64,000 nucleotides of DNA from Gavia stellata (taxonomy: Eukaryota > Chordata > Aves > Gaviiformes > Gaviidae): assembly GCF_030936135.1 (NCBI RefSeq), contig NC_082618.1, forward strand, positions 6,731,034 through 6,795,033. Reading direction: 5' to 3'. The position numbers and the translations under genes were made by a program. Numbering within the stretch: position 1 is the stretch's first letter; the number at the start of each line of letters is the position of its first letter. Of the stretch, positions 1-13,404 are shown one piece after another. The notes under the pieces were generated by a model. The model saw nothing but the letters and a program-made list of their open reading frames with translations. It was not told the origin of the DNA and searched no databases.

Positions 1-1529
1 GAAACAAACAGAAGGAATTGCTTTTTCACCCAGCTCGCCCTGTCGAACGATGTTGAAGGGCGCAAAAGCCCAGAGAATTCAGAGAGGAATTAAGGACAGC
101 TTCATTGGTGGCCATCAAACACTGTAGTTTAGGCTCAACCTCTGGCCCAAGAAGTCTCTGAAGCATGGGAAGCTAGGTGGATTTCCCAGGGAGGAGTAAC
201 TGAATAAAGCTGTAGATCCTTTACCTAAACATTAACTAACATCCAGACACGGGATCTGGACTTGGCCTTGATGTGACCCAGAATGGTTATTCTTTTGCAT
301 TGATGCTCAGTAGCGTTAGTGCAGTGCGGAGGTGAGGTTTTCCCAGGGTCCGCAGCATCCTGCCGTTCACTTGGAACTGCAGAGCCTTGCTCCAGGCTGT
401 AATTCACCCAACGCATCCCTGCCCTTCTGCCTTGAGTTTTCTGCCCGCTTCTTCTGTCTCCAGCGGGACAGACCTATTTCTACTTGCTCGTGTGCTTTGG
501 AGAACCTCAACAGTTAAAAGTGCAGTCCTCAGAGGAAATCTCTGCCGAGACTGGCCTGAGACAGGATCCAGCCTGGGAAAAAAATGCCATTTAGATGCCC
601 TGCAGAGAGGAGAAGCGCTCCGAAGCCGATCGAGCCTGGGGTGTCATCCCTTGACATGTCAGTGCACATCAATCTGCTCTAGCTGGCAGGATGGCCTGTC
701 TTTCCCAGGGGAAGCCGAGAGGCTTGAAATGAAAATGCTGCGATGTTTGTTGTTGAATGTAAAGAGTCAGAGGCACTGGAATGACCTTTGGCGCGATGAA
801 AACAGGACTAAATGTCGAGCAAATTAAACGCCTGTTGTGGAGGGAAAGGTGAAGCACTGCAAATCCGGGGGAGCAAATATTTATGAAGGCTGTGATTAGG
901 AAATAATTCTGCAACGCGCTGTTTGTGGCAGTTAAAGAAGCTGCCATCCTGTTTGCTTTTTGCTGATATTCAGGGGAAATCTGATTTCTCCTGTGTCTGT
1001 CGGCGCGAGAGCTGTCCGGTCTGCTCCCCACGTTTGCTGGGACACGTGGGCATTTTGCACACCCCAAAACGCGCCAAACAGGGAGGATAAGCAGGGGGTG
1101 AAATCACCCATTTTGTTCTTCATTTCCACTGAGAGTTATCTGGCCACCAGATTGGCAAGTTTGGGGTGGAAATAAGTTATTTTTGCTGAATATTGCAGCA
1201 GCATCTGGAAGGTGGGACTGTTGCTGGGCACTGCCTGAAGTCTTCCCAGCCAGGGCTGCTCGCCGTGGGGCCCTGTTTGTGCAACAGGGATGAAAGCACT
1301 GGTTAAATTTCCCAGATGCTCAGTGAGTTGAAATAATCTGGCTGAAATCAGATAATACATCAAGCTGTTTATTGCAAGCCAGCGGGTTACTCATGGGCTG
1401 GCACAGCTCCGGAGAGCGCGGTGCTGCGACCTTACTGCCTGGGAGGGGTTTGCTGGGACAAGGCATGGCTGTCCCTACCTGTGTGCGTGAGCGAGGGATG
1501 CGGTGCTCTTTGGCACACCAGACCAGTGC

Positions 1530-1690
1530 ATTCAAACACTGGAACAGGCTTCCTAGAGAGGTGCTCGATGCCCCAAGCCTGTCAGTGTTTAAGAAACGTT
1601 TGGACAATGCCTTTAATAACAAGCTTTAACTTCTGGTCAGCCCTGAATTGGTCAGGCAGTTGGACTAGGTGGGTCCCTTCCAACTGAAAT
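1530..1690 (+). mobile_element. CR1 non-LTR retrotransposon 3' end fragment
   Basis: The sequence follows the 3' end of avian CR1 elements in forward orientation. It has the block 'cactggaacaggcttcct', then 'agagaggtgctcgatgcccc', a diverged middle, and 'gggtcccttccaactgaaat' immediately before a run of ATTCT units, the usual CR1 tail. The element is 5' truncated, as most genomic CR1 copies are. The left boundary is approximate. The subfamily was not determined. Confidence 0.85.
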
Positions 1691-1822
1691 ATTCTATTCT
1701 ATTCTACTCTACTCTACTCTACTCTACTCTACTCTACTCTACTCTTATTCTACTCTACTCCACTCTATTCTATTCCATTCCATCCCATTCCATCTCATTC
1801 CATCCCATTCCATCCTATCCTA
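1691..1822 (+). repeat. Pentanucleotide microsatellite (ATTCT/ACTCT/ATTCC)n grown from a CR1 tail
   Basis: About 130 bases of five-base units begin with ATTCT, change to a homogeneous block of ACTCT, and finish with diverged ATTCC/ATCCC units. It directly abuts the CR1 3' end, so it probably arose by expansion of the short CR1 terminal repeat. Confidence 0.9.
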
Positions 1823-4800
1823 TTGACATCTAATTGAGTTGTCTGAAGAAAGGTGCATCTCAGCTCCTGCACCGAGAGCGTTTATAGCATGTTCGTGCTT
1901 TGCAGCATCAAGCCTTAAGCTCCAGCAGCTGCAGCCGGCGCTGATACTGCTGATAAACCCCGAGAGGTACGAGGGCAGCCACGAGGTTTGATGTACGGGG
2001 TTGGTTTGCTGCCACCCTGGCACAGCTTCCTAAGCAGCGTGGGGTCGAGAGGGCCATGGGCAACCACAACCATGTTTCCCTTAAAATCTCCTGTGTGTTA
2101 GCAGCAAGCAGTGCTCTGCTGAAGCAAGGGAGTGGGGGAAAGCTGGGCATTCGCTTGCTGCTTTGGCTCTGATGATAGTTGGACCGATGAGATTTAGGGC
2201 AGATGACTCAGTGATTAGACAGGCCAAATCCCAACACTGCACGTCCAGAAAAGCCTTTTGGCAGCTGATGAGGAGGCACTGAGAGTGCTTCTGCTTGCAG
2301 AGGGCTCATAGCCATGGGAAGGGAGCACCGTGTCCTCGCTTTATCGGAAAGTACCGTGGCTGATTTGGGACTCTTTCAAAAGGACACAGGTATGCAAACA
2401 GATTATTAGGGGCTGAGCCTAGGCGTGAATTTGCAAGCTTTCAGCAAATCTGGGGAAAACAAAACGCAGGCAAGTGTGATGAAGCAGCACTCAGAGCACA
2501 CGAGCCAGAGACACCGGCTGCAAAGGAAGAGAGATCTTGTGCCACGCGAGGTGGGATGAGCATCTGTCTAATCCGAAGAAGTCAGCTCGAGGTTTGGGGC
2601 TGCCGGTCACTAGCGGGGAGGGGGAAGCAGTTGGGTTTGGACGTTTGGGAGAACGTGGCTCAGCAGCAAAGTCTGGTTCTGGCCTCTCGGGTGTGTGGGG
2701 TTAGAGTTGGTGTAATTTGACTTGGAAATAAGGAATTTGCCTAGGCCACCGAGAGCTCACTGCTGGAGGCAGTGCCCCTTTGCTTACCAACAGCAAGTGC
2801 CTCTTCAGAGGAATTTCTCCTGCCTGAAATAACTCCTGGCAGGATTGTTTTGAAAGAAGGCATCAGCCAGCCTTGATTTTGGCTGGGACACAGGTTTATG
2901 TGTCCGACACCAGCTGTAAAGCATCACTCGGGATGGTCAGAGTCGTGCCCTGCAGTAGGGCTCGATGCCCTTGGGTTGGTATCTCCTGGTCTTGGGTACT
3001 TTGCTGAGCAGCATTAGGGATCTCTCCTTTACAGCGTTATGGAGCGCGGGAAATGCAAACGTGTGGTGGTTATCCCTGCGACCATTCAGCACGTTCAAAT
3101 AAGACGTGTCGCAAATAAGGCTTCCCAGTTATGATCCAGGTTTCTGTCTTGTGTTGGTTCTGGTCTCTATTCCTGTGACACATCCAACCAACTAAACCTT
3201 TTGATGCGTAACCGGCTGCCTCCCTGGCTTCGTCCATGTCATCCAGCATCAGTGCATCTCGGCTTGGTCGGTCTGTCTCCCTCCTCTGTGCAGGTGAAGG
3301 GTAATTGCTGGCGAGCTGGGATGGATGGCATCTCATGCCTGTTGTATTGCTGGGGAAGAGGTTATCCCTTACAGCTACCTAATCGTGGTGGGGCTGCGGC
3401 TCCTTCCTGTGTGCCGTCCGAGCTGGCGTGCCAGCCCCACTGCGCCTTGCTCAGTCGGAAGGAGTTGGCGTTAGCAAAGACCTACTTTTTAAGCTGTTGC
3501 AGCTAAACTGTAAATAATGCATGCATATTGAAATGCCACCCAGGTAAGTGCTACAGGGCAAGCTGTCGCGTTGGAAGGGGCTTAAGGTTTTCCATTGTCT
3601 CACTCTGTAAAATGAGCCCTTACCCTGTTTGTTGCCCTCCACAAGTTGTCTGAGTTGCTCCAGAATTTAAAACAATTGAACCAAACTGTGGAGTCCCATT
3701 TTTTTTCCCTACTGATTAATATTGACCCTGATAAATGCTTGAATTGCCTTTGCTGTTCCCTCATTGAGCAAATGAACAGACAGCCAGAAGTACTAGAAAA
3801 TATCCTAAAGTAGAGAAAAAATCTGGCAGTGAGGCTGGGACGAGGTGACGTACAGCAGCAGGACATCCCTTCCTACCTGCTTGCTTTTCTGAGCTTCCTC
3901 TCACTCTTCAAGCTGTGCCACAGGCTTAAAAGCTTCAGGTAGTCATAGGCACTACCTGTGATTTAAAACCTTCATTTCGAGCCACCCTCCTCCTCCTCCT
4001 TCCTCTCCTCTCCTGCAACTGGACTAAGGAATAAGCCAGTAGTTTTCCTCCCCTTGGAGGGAACATCCATCCCGCCTCCTTGCATTGAGGCACTTGTGGT
4101 CCCCGAATAGGTTTTCTAGTTCCATGCCTGATTAGAAAAGGCCTTTGACTGTGAGAAGTGGGGGGGTGGGGGTGGGTTAATTTAGTTTTTTTTAATAATT
4201 GCTCCTCCTCCACTTCCTCTGCTTCTGGGGGAGTGGAAATGAGATTTGCTTTTGACACATGGCAGCGATTATTTAAGTCTATCCTCACAACTTGGGCTGC
4301 AGAGCGGGGAATCAACTAGTAGAAATTGTTATTAAATGAGGGAATCAGCTGGTGAAATAATTAATCCACACACACACGCGCTTCCTCCCCACCTTGGAAG
4401 TCCTCCAAACACCCTGTTATTTGTCTTGTCTAAAGCAGCCACTGCCGAGGTCCCTTTTTAGCCGGTGAGGGACAACTTGCTCCCTTGCCTGGGGCCCGGC
4501 TGCTGCTCCCGCAGCGGGCTGCTCTCCTGCCGCCGTGCAAGAAAGGCATCGCTCCCCCAAGCAGCGATGTCCATCTAATTAACAGCCAGCCCTGTCGTGG
4601 CTATCGCCCCTGGCTATACTTCCCAATTAGGAGAATCAAGCTTTATGATGAAGCTTTGATAGAAGCTTTTTAAAATTTTTTTCCAAGCCCTTTCACATTG
4701 TGCATCGTTAGCGGTGGTAAATGACGGTGTTTAGTGAGCTCATCCATCACTTCGACTCAGTGCTCGGACTTGCTTTCGGGGCAAGTTTCCACCTCCCGTG

Positions 4801-6642
4801 GCCACTGCTGCTCTCTTTGAATGAAAAGAATGCTTTAAAATAGCGGTGCAAAGGAGGACGGGGATAGGAGCGCTGGAAGCACCGCTGCTCCTTGCTGCTG
4901 TGGGGAGGAGAAGGGCTGGACCGAGGTTTTCAGCACGAAGGTTTTGGGTGGTGGCAGCTGGGCATCAAGCCTTTCGAAGGGACACCGAGGTGTATTTGCG
5001 CTGGAACTGGGTTGTTTCTTTTTTCTTGTGCATTGCTGTGGGGCTGGCAGGAGTGGGAGAGCCCACGTGGGGAGAGTTGGACCGGAGAAGGCTGCGAGCC
5101 GTGCACGAAGAGATGCGAGCAGCAGGGTGAAGGTCACAGCAGGGCTGCGATGAAGCGTGCAAGCACGCCGGCAGCCGGCATGGCTGGAGCTTTCTTGGCA
5201 TGGGCTCCTGCATCTCAAGCCCAGCCTACTTGCAGCCCCGGTTGCTCCAGTTGCTCATAACCAGGACTTTCTGTCTGTCCTCCGGGAGCCTGGCTGTGAG
5301 GTCCCTGCTCACCCCATGGGTGACCCAGACATAGACTTGACTCATCCCCTTCCAGTTTGACACTTCATCATTAGGCATGGTGCTGTCCCTTGGCTCGTGG
5401 GCGAATGGGTGGAGAAAAAAGCTCCCTTTGGCCCCGGGCCGAGCATCCTGCCAGCACTCAGGAAAGTACAGAAGGATCTTTTGCATCTCAAAAGGGGGTG
5501 GTTGACACCTCCAAGAAAAGGGAGACAAAATTATGGAGTGCAGACCCTGCCCATGTTCAGTTCTCAGCTGTGGCTTTTGCATGTCTTGCCAACACACGGC
5601 AGCCTGTGTTTTGACACATCCCAGTCCCCGAGAAACGGGGCATTCAGCCCCAAGACTGGTTTCTTTTGTCTAGCAACGTGTAGCCCAGGGTGGCAATATG
5701 CTCTTCCAGGTGTTTCACCCTCGCCTTGTCCCGGGTTAGCGCCAGACTGGGGAGCTGAGGTTGTTTTGGGGAGGAAGCCATCCTCGTGTGCTGGCCTCCC
5801 TGCGTGCTCAGTCTCTCATGAAGGTCACTTCTCACCTTGTTGGGGATGAGGATTATTCCTCGGCAGCATCTTGGCTAAAAGAAATGCGGATCTGGAGCGA
5901 GTCCTCTCCTGCGTTCCCCGGTTTAATCAGCTATTGGGTCGTGATGGCCACAGAGTGCTAAAATGTGGCTCATTATCCCGAAAATGACGGGTTGGAGACT
6001 TGGGAAAAAAAAATATATGTGTGTGTTCACATAATAGGGGCAAATTACTCACCTTGGGAGGATTTGTTGTTGGGCTGATCTCTCCAGCACCACTCGTTCC
6101 CCTCTAATAGCCAGCTCAGAGCACAGCGACACGAAACCTCATCACTGATGGGTACAGAAAACAGAGAAAATGGCAAAATGTTTGTGTTCTGAAAGCTGAA
6201 TGGGAGAGGGTGATGGGTGTGTAGTTTTATTGATACAGCTGATACCAGGGCCTGTCTTCTAGCAGAAAAGCACGTAGGTTACACAGCCAGTCAGGGAAAA
6301 TTTGGGGAAGGTTTTTGTGGTTTTCCTGCTTGTCCGGCAGAATTTGCAGTGCCGTGGGGACTCGGGGAGCTGGGCAGCACTGATGTTTTGCTGTAAAGAG
6401 CAGCATATCAAATGACTTCTCTGTTATGCCCAGCTGAAAAGGCAGTCTTGGCAGCCGGCTTCACCTCCGATATTAGCTCAGTTTTCATCTTTTTAAGGGA
6501 GATGAATGCTGAAATCCCCAACATCAGTGGGGAAATAATCTGCCAAAAGCAATGAAGTGCTGAGGGAAGAGGGGGTTTTCTTTGGGCAGTTAAAGACACT
6601 TCTTGTTGCCTGTTTGCTTTTGTTTGGCTTTGCAGCCCCAGG

Positions 6643-6708
6643 AATCATAGAACCGTTGAGGTTGGAAAAGACCTTTAAGATCATCAAGTCCAACCGTTAA
6701 TGGTAGCA
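6643..6708 (-). mobile_element. CR1 3' end fragment, reverse orientation
   Basis: The plus strand reads 'aatcatagaaccgttgaggt' and continues 'tggaaaagacctttaagatc', then 'atcaagtccaacc'. This is the reverse complement of the conserved CR1 3' terminus. Only the last 65 or so bases remain, typical of heavily 5'-truncated avian CR1 copies. Confidence 0.85.
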
Positions 6709-9700
6709 GCTGCTTTCTGCTGACCCTGGGCTCATGGACGGGGTCTATTAAAATGAAATAACTTGGTGAGTGGGTAGCAAAGCTGTGCGAGAAACGGTGC
6801 CCAGTAGGAAAAGGAACCTATGGGATGCAAACAAAGCAGGCTCAACCCCTGCTCCAGTGAGCAACTTTTTGCTGTACTTAGAAAGAGAGGAGGACAGGGG
6901 TACTATTAAATCTTCTCATTGGAACAGAATATGAAAAAACTACAAAAAACATCCCTTTTTCTTTTGAAGACACGAGCAGGGAATTAGTAGTGGATCAGGT
7001 TGTATTCTGTTACTCCTCATCTGATGAAAGCTGAGGTTACAATGGTTGCTCTGTTCTGCTGTGCTGAGTGGGACCCATTATTTTCTGTGCACGTTAATGT
7101 AAAGCAGATTTCATCTCCCAGCGCAGGGAGGGCTCGGGGAAGCAGTCACACACCGGTCAAGTCTCATTAGCTCAACTCTGCCTAATCCCCAGGGGTTTTG
7201 TCCCTCTGTGAGTATCGAATGCCCCTGCAGGAAAGCAGGACAGTGACAGTACAAGGGCTTTCTTGGCCGACGTAACATCTGTTTATTGAAAATCACACAG
7301 AACAGAATGGTTTTGGTTCGATAGATGTGCAAATTACAATTAAAAACCGATAGCAAGGCCAAACATCAGGTGAAAGGCATTCACCTTGGCTGTCTCAATT
7401 TGCCAGTCTCCTCTTCGTCTGGCAGACATTACTCTTGCAACCGAGACCTTCTCGCTGCGCGGCTCCCGCGGACATACCTGCCCGGGTGCCCTGTGGTCTG
7501 TCAGTAGGGTGCTCGCAATGAGAGCTGCGGGGCAGGCGGTCCTGACCCCCCAGACGTGGTTGGAGGACACCAGCCCCATAGCTCTGGGACGGCTGGAGGC
7601 TTGTCCGTCCTCTGCCCTGGGTGGGGGAAGCGGTACGTGTCTCCCCAAAAACCGGCTGTCTGGCTGAAACAGAAGTAGGTGGTTTCCCTTTGATCCATAT
7701 ACGAGAGCATCAGGACCCGTGTTGGGATTCAAACCCTCTCTTTGGACACCGGAGGTGTCGGGGTGGTGGTGGGAAGGGCAGGGGTTTGGCTTGAAATGGA
7801 AGATGTGCCAAGGATCGGGGGGGCAAGGGGTGATGCCGGCTCCTGGCCCTGGAGAAAACGTCTTCCCAAACAGCGTGAGGGACAAGCAGGGACTCTGGGA
7901 GCCGGGCTGGTGGCCACGTCTCGTGCTCTGGCTCTCGTCGGAGCAGCACAGGCCATAGGGGACCTCCGCCTGCCTAAACTCTTCCAAATGTGATCTGTGC
8001 TCCAATAAAATAAACAGTTTAGGGAAAGCGAAGCCCCAGGCACACACTTTGGCAGCTGATCCCTTCCTAATTGCAGGAAGAGCAGTTGGGAGAGGTTTTT
8101 TTTTCTTTGGGCTGGTTTCTGATGAGAAAACTGGGCTGGAGGATCAGAGTTGAAGCTTCTCTTCCCTCACCCCCACTGCCATTTCCCCCCCAGCAAAAAA
8201 TCCTGTTTTCTTCCCGTTTGCACTGATGGAATTAAGCCTATTTCAAGGAACAGGAAACACCAACAGCCTCTTCAAAGTGTGAACCTCAAATCTCCAGCGA
8301 AAGGCTGTTCGGTTTGATACATGCAGTTCTCTGCAAACTTTTCCTGGGCTTTTTTTGTTGTTTGGCAGCACCAGGGGCAGGTTTGAGGGTTGGGAGAGGA
8401 TTTTGGTGGGCAGAAGTAAACCAGAGCTGATGCCTCTCAAGCCACCCTGCCTGACTGTGTGTGTTCCCCCAGCCCAAAGCTCCCCGGGCCCCGGTTGCCT
8501 CCTGATGAAGAGAAAGGGATGGAGATAATTAACAGCAGCCCCTTTCATCTGTGAATAGACAAGATGTGTCAAAACTTCTTTTTCTCTAAAATTCGTGGCA
8601 AGGGGGACAGAGAGGGAGCAGCCACGTTGTCCCACCCTGCGTTGGGGGGTCACATCCAGCCTGCTTGCAGGGTCATTCCTTGCAACGACAAGACAAAGTG
8701 GTCACGAAACGAAAGGGAGAGGCTGAAATGAAGGATTTCAAGCAACCATCCATCCCAGTTTTGCAGATGGGGCTGGAGCCCCAGCCAGCACTGCCTTGCC
8801 GTGCTCCATCCATCCCCACGGGTCTCCCATCCCTTACCATCGGAGCCCCTTCCTCTTGCCCCCCCCTTTCCTTTTTCCTCCTCTTCCTTTCAAGTCCCTG
8901 GTTTAAAACTGTTTAAAACATATTGGCAGCAAACTGTATGTTTTTATGAGCAATTTACTAGTGATTTCTCTTCCTATGGCCTCTTTCCTTTGGACACTGA
9001 GGACTACAACCCAATTCAAAGGTCCTTTTCCCAGTCAAACCAGAGCACATCAGCTTCGCCTCTCCCTAGTGGGGAGTCACTCATGCAAATCCAATAGTTA
9101 CTTGGGTATTTTTAATATACTCAATCATAAAAGTCCCTTTCCAAGAGTCTTTTCAGCCTTTTTTTTTCCCCCTGAGTTAGGATTTAAAGAAAAATGTTGT
9201 TTATTTTATTGAAAACTATTGTTTGTTTTAATGCAAACTTGAACAATTTCTTATTCTGGTCCAGTTCTCTTCCAGGAGGTCATTTACAGAAGCAACAAGT
9301 CCAACATGTTGTTTTCTTTTAAATTCTTGATTGTTTTTCTGTTGGCACTTGCGCAAATTGCCTTTTCTGCAAATGCATGTTATTAATGGAGCATCAGCTG
9401 CAGTTTCTTATTACGCTGGAGTGAAGTTCGCTGGAAATATTCCAGCACCGTTTCTCTATAGGAAAATGCAGGTTTCTTGAGAGCAAAGTGTATCATAGGA
9501 GGGAGTATATAAATACATTTCATTTTGGGGAAGATGGGGAAAGAAAAATGCAGTATTCAAAAGCAGGATATTTACATATTTTTGCAATAAGTTAAATAGA
9601 GTTATAATTATAGCAAAGCATTTTGATGGATCCCAAATGCTTATTTTTAGAGTTTTGTGTAGCAGGAAATTAAAAACAAGTTGGGAAAAATCCCTGTTCT

Positions 9701-12700
9701 TGTAACACATAAATGGTGGTTCTCATCCAGAGCAAAAGACCATCGCTTCACTACGTATTTGAATCCAGCCTCCTCGGCTCTGCACCATGACACGGAGCTG
9801 GCAGCGCAGCATGCAAATGAGAGCTGTTCTTCTGCTTAATTATCCCTACTGGAGATATTTATCAAGTTCCTTCTTTGGATAACAGTACTTCATCTTCCAA
9901 GAAGCTTGTTGCTTTTAAAGGTTTAATTGGGTCCTTTTACTAAATACCACAGAGATACCATGAAATTATGACGCAGCAGTAGTCTCGCAGCTTTAGGCTG
10001 GTGAAAGCTGCAGGTAAGAGCGGTTTGCTGATGGAGCTTGCCCATGGAAGGCATGGGTGCTATTTTGGTCCATCCCAGACGTTTTGTTTGGTTTAACCTT
10101 ACCACTGGACCTTCTCTAGGGGTTACCATCATAGGGCCCCATCAGTGGCTATAGGTCTCCGAATATCCACCAAGTGCAGCTGCTTCTCTAGCAGCCTGGG
10201 CGTGAGCCCCAGCAATTGGACCCAGATGGACTTTCCTTGAGTTCCCAGGTAATGGACCTGTGACTTCCACTTGGCCAATGTCAGTGGGTCAAATTTATGA
10301 TGTGGTTTGGACAAAAAAATCAAAAACATTGCACATTTTTTCCCCCTTTTAAATTCATTTCGATGACTTGTTCAATGTGTCTGGTTCCTTTTCGTATACT
10401 GCTATTTTGCTCCTCAGCTTCCAAAATCAGTGCAGTCTTTGCACTTCCCGCAGCCCACGTGCCCATGAAAGACGGTGCAGAAGTCAGTCCCTGCCTGCAG
10501 TTTTTGCCCCCGCTGCCTGACCTTCTTTCCCCTTGCTTTCCCTTCTCCTCTGTGCTAGCACAAGGTTGAGACACATCAGCCTTAGAAAGGGACTAAATAT
10601 TGCATTGCCAAAATGCTTAATGCAAAGACAATTTCTGTGCTTTATTTCCCTTCCTCACAAAGATGCTCCAGGGTGGAATTAGAGGCATTTTGGGAGATGT
10701 TAAAGTAAATTAATCCACCCAGCCCCAAACAGAGAGTCTTCTCTGTTTCTTCTGTTCTCTTCTTCTGCGCTCTGTTTCTCCCCAAAGAGATGCTGCACCC
10801 CAAAATATCAGCTTCCTTCCTTCACACGCACGTTATTTTGAATATTAGGATGCTTAGGTGTGTTTATAGCCCAATCTGGGTCTTCGCAGTCTGAGTGCAG
10901 CTGTCCAAAGCCACCGTCAGGCCTCAGATAACTCAGCCCATAGGACATACCCAGCAGAAGAGCTGAGGGCTGTGCCGTGAGTAGGACATCTGATGGCACG
11001 GTGACATCTCATCCCTTCACCGCACCAGGGATGAAACAGCATCCCATCCCCTGCAAGGTGGCAACCCATCTGCAAGGTGCCGTTTGGGGGCTGCGTCCCT
11101 CCTGAGCTGGGTTTGGGGTGATGTGCTGGCTTTTAGGTGCCAAGGGCTGGGTGACACTGCTCTCTAGTGGATGGCTCTTCATCAGATGGGTCGAGATGAA
11201 GGAGTTGAGGCTGATGGAAATGGTCAGCACTTACCTGGGGATAAAAATGACTGTTTCTTGTTACTTGTATCACAAGCTTTTAGAATTTAATATGTGTCCT
11301 TGGAGACATGACATTGGCATGGAATAATTTAGTAAAGAAATATAACTCAAAGATGCTTGACTTTATCTCACCATGATGGGAAGGATTTTTTGATCAAGAT
11401 CTTTCTGATGCCAACAGTCCTCCCACTACCACACTGCAGCCAAAGCCACAAGACCAGTGTCAGTTCTCCTGATGCAGGGGATGCTTTTGGGTGCACAGAA
11501 GTTACTCTTTCCATCAAATATCCCATGCACTTACCAAGCTTTGTGCCTGGAATAGGGGAGGAACAAGGCTGTGTAGCTTGGTGAGGAGCCAAAGAAAATT
11601 CAGTGGGATTTGGAAAGGAAAGACGTATAAACAAAGAGCTATTCCTGGAGCAGCCCGTGCACTTGGGCACGCAGAGGAGTGCTGCAAGCATCACACACGC
11701 AGCGACCAGCAGCATGCAACGCTGAGGATCCTGCTGCAAGAGGAAAAGGCAGAGAAAATTTTAGCATTCCCTCCAGGTATGCTCTTAACAAGATGCTTAA
11801 ACAACGCTGTCCTGGATCCGAGAAATAGCCCAGTGTTTGGTCTTGCAATGGCAATAGGAGATCCTGTTTAGGGCTGCAATTCCCACAAACCATTCCCAGC
11901 AGCAACATTTATTTTATAAATGGCCATGGTAATGTTAATTTTGATGTCACACATCAGGGCCAAAATTAGGAGCAAAGCCCCCAGCTGATGAGCCCTGAGT
12001 TGATCTGCCCTTCCTACCCCCTCAAATCCAATGGCACTCGCTGGAGGAGCGGTCTGGGATTTTGATAGCGGGGAAGGAAGTTAACAACGGGGATGTCTAG
12101 ACTTTATGATGACATGAAAACTGCAAACCTTAGCAAAACTGGAAAGGTTCTTGGAACAAGAAGAGACCAAAATAACTAATCCCCACTGGTACTTTCCCTC
12201 TTAACAGCAAAGACTTAGGAATTTCTTATGTGTTTATTGGTAAGCTCTAAAGGGGCTTTAAAGTTACATATTTTTATATTTATGTATTTAAAAATCCTCT
12301 TTACCCTGAATCTCTCTTAAGAAGAGGGGAGAACTCTTTCCAAGCTATTCATTTGTAAAGGCAGTGAAAAACAGAGACTTTAAACTATGCTGTTAATAAT
12401 CCTCGAAACCTTTCTGAGGCAGTAAACAACGAGCTAAACCAGCTAATGACTAATCACACCAGCGCACACACATGCTGGAGTGTTGACGAGTGAAACTTAA
12501 GAATGAAGTAAAAGGTGAGCATAAGCTGTGGTGAGCCAATGTCTTCAAATTTTGGAGAATTTGGCAACTCCGGTTCTGAACTGGGCTCTGTCTACATTGT
12601 TTTTGGATTTCATCTTTCATGTCCTGATGCGTGTTGGGTTTTTTAAAACAAAAGTAATGAAAAAAAAGTAAAGTATTCAACCGGGCAGCATCACAAACCT

Positions 12701-12710
12701 GTTAAAAGGA

Positions 12711-12730
12711 TTTTTTTTTTTTTTTTTTTA
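12711..12730. repeat. Poly-T tract (20 nt)
   Basis: An uninterrupted run of T inside the presumed LRRC75A intron. No retroelement body was recognised beside it. Confidence 0.9.
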
Positions 12731-13074
12731 ACTTAACTTGGGAAACACAGTTCTTTCCTTTAGAAGCATTTTTGCTTTGGGACTGTAATGCCTCTCCTTA
12801 GTTTAAATAAGGAGCAGCTGCAAAACACACATACAGAGGCACATGTGTGTATATTTTTAAACCCCCACCCCCCCCTTACCCCCCACCCTCCTGACATAGC
12901 CTTTGGCTCAGCCTCGTGGGGTCCCACGGCCGTTGCTGTTCAGCAACAGGCTGCTCACATAGGATCAACCCATCCGTCCTTGTCCAGGCTCCTGGAAATG
13001 AAGCGAATGGGCCCCATATTGGTGAATTATAGAATTTCCAGTTACACTCCAGGACATAGACCCAGCCAATTTAA

Positions 13075-13094
13075 TTTTTTTTTTTTTTTTTTTT
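13075..13094. repeat. Poly-T tract (20 nt)
   Basis: A second uninterrupted T run about 350 bases from the previous one. If it were a retroelement tail the element would lie on the minus strand to its left, but that sequence was not recognised. Confidence 0.85.
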
Positions 13095-13342
13095 AAATCC
13101 TAACATGACTTTTGATGTTATCAGCCACAGCAATGCCGTGTCCGCTTTGGACCTCCCACAACGCCCTTGATCTCAGTGACATCCCGTGGCTGAAGCTAGG
13201 AGGTTAATTTGAGCTATGTGTATACTCTCCTTCCTTTTATCTACTGGGAGTTTAGTCTTTCAGCGTCAGTGGGTGTCCCTCAGCTCGTGCACTAAGAGAG
13301 GTGAAGAAAGAGCAGTCTATTCTCATCTTCTCTGTTTTATTC

Positions 13343-13404
13343 ATCTTTATTATAATATAAACATTATATAAAATACATAATATATTATTATATTATTATA
13401 TACA
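13343..13404. repeat. AT-rich low-complexity tract
   Basis: About 60 bases almost entirely of A and T built from TATTA and ATATA units, within a moderately GC-rich intron. No function is evident. Confidence 0.8.

Noticed and set aside
3575-3620. MIR-like string ending CTCTGTAAAATGAG
   Set aside because: Only the terminal dozen bases resemble MIR. Too short to separate from chance.
7340-8047. 235-codon minus-strand open frame in the LRRC75A intron
   Set aside because: No recognised family, no flanking splice-linked frame, and other frames in the same GC-rich patch are equally open.
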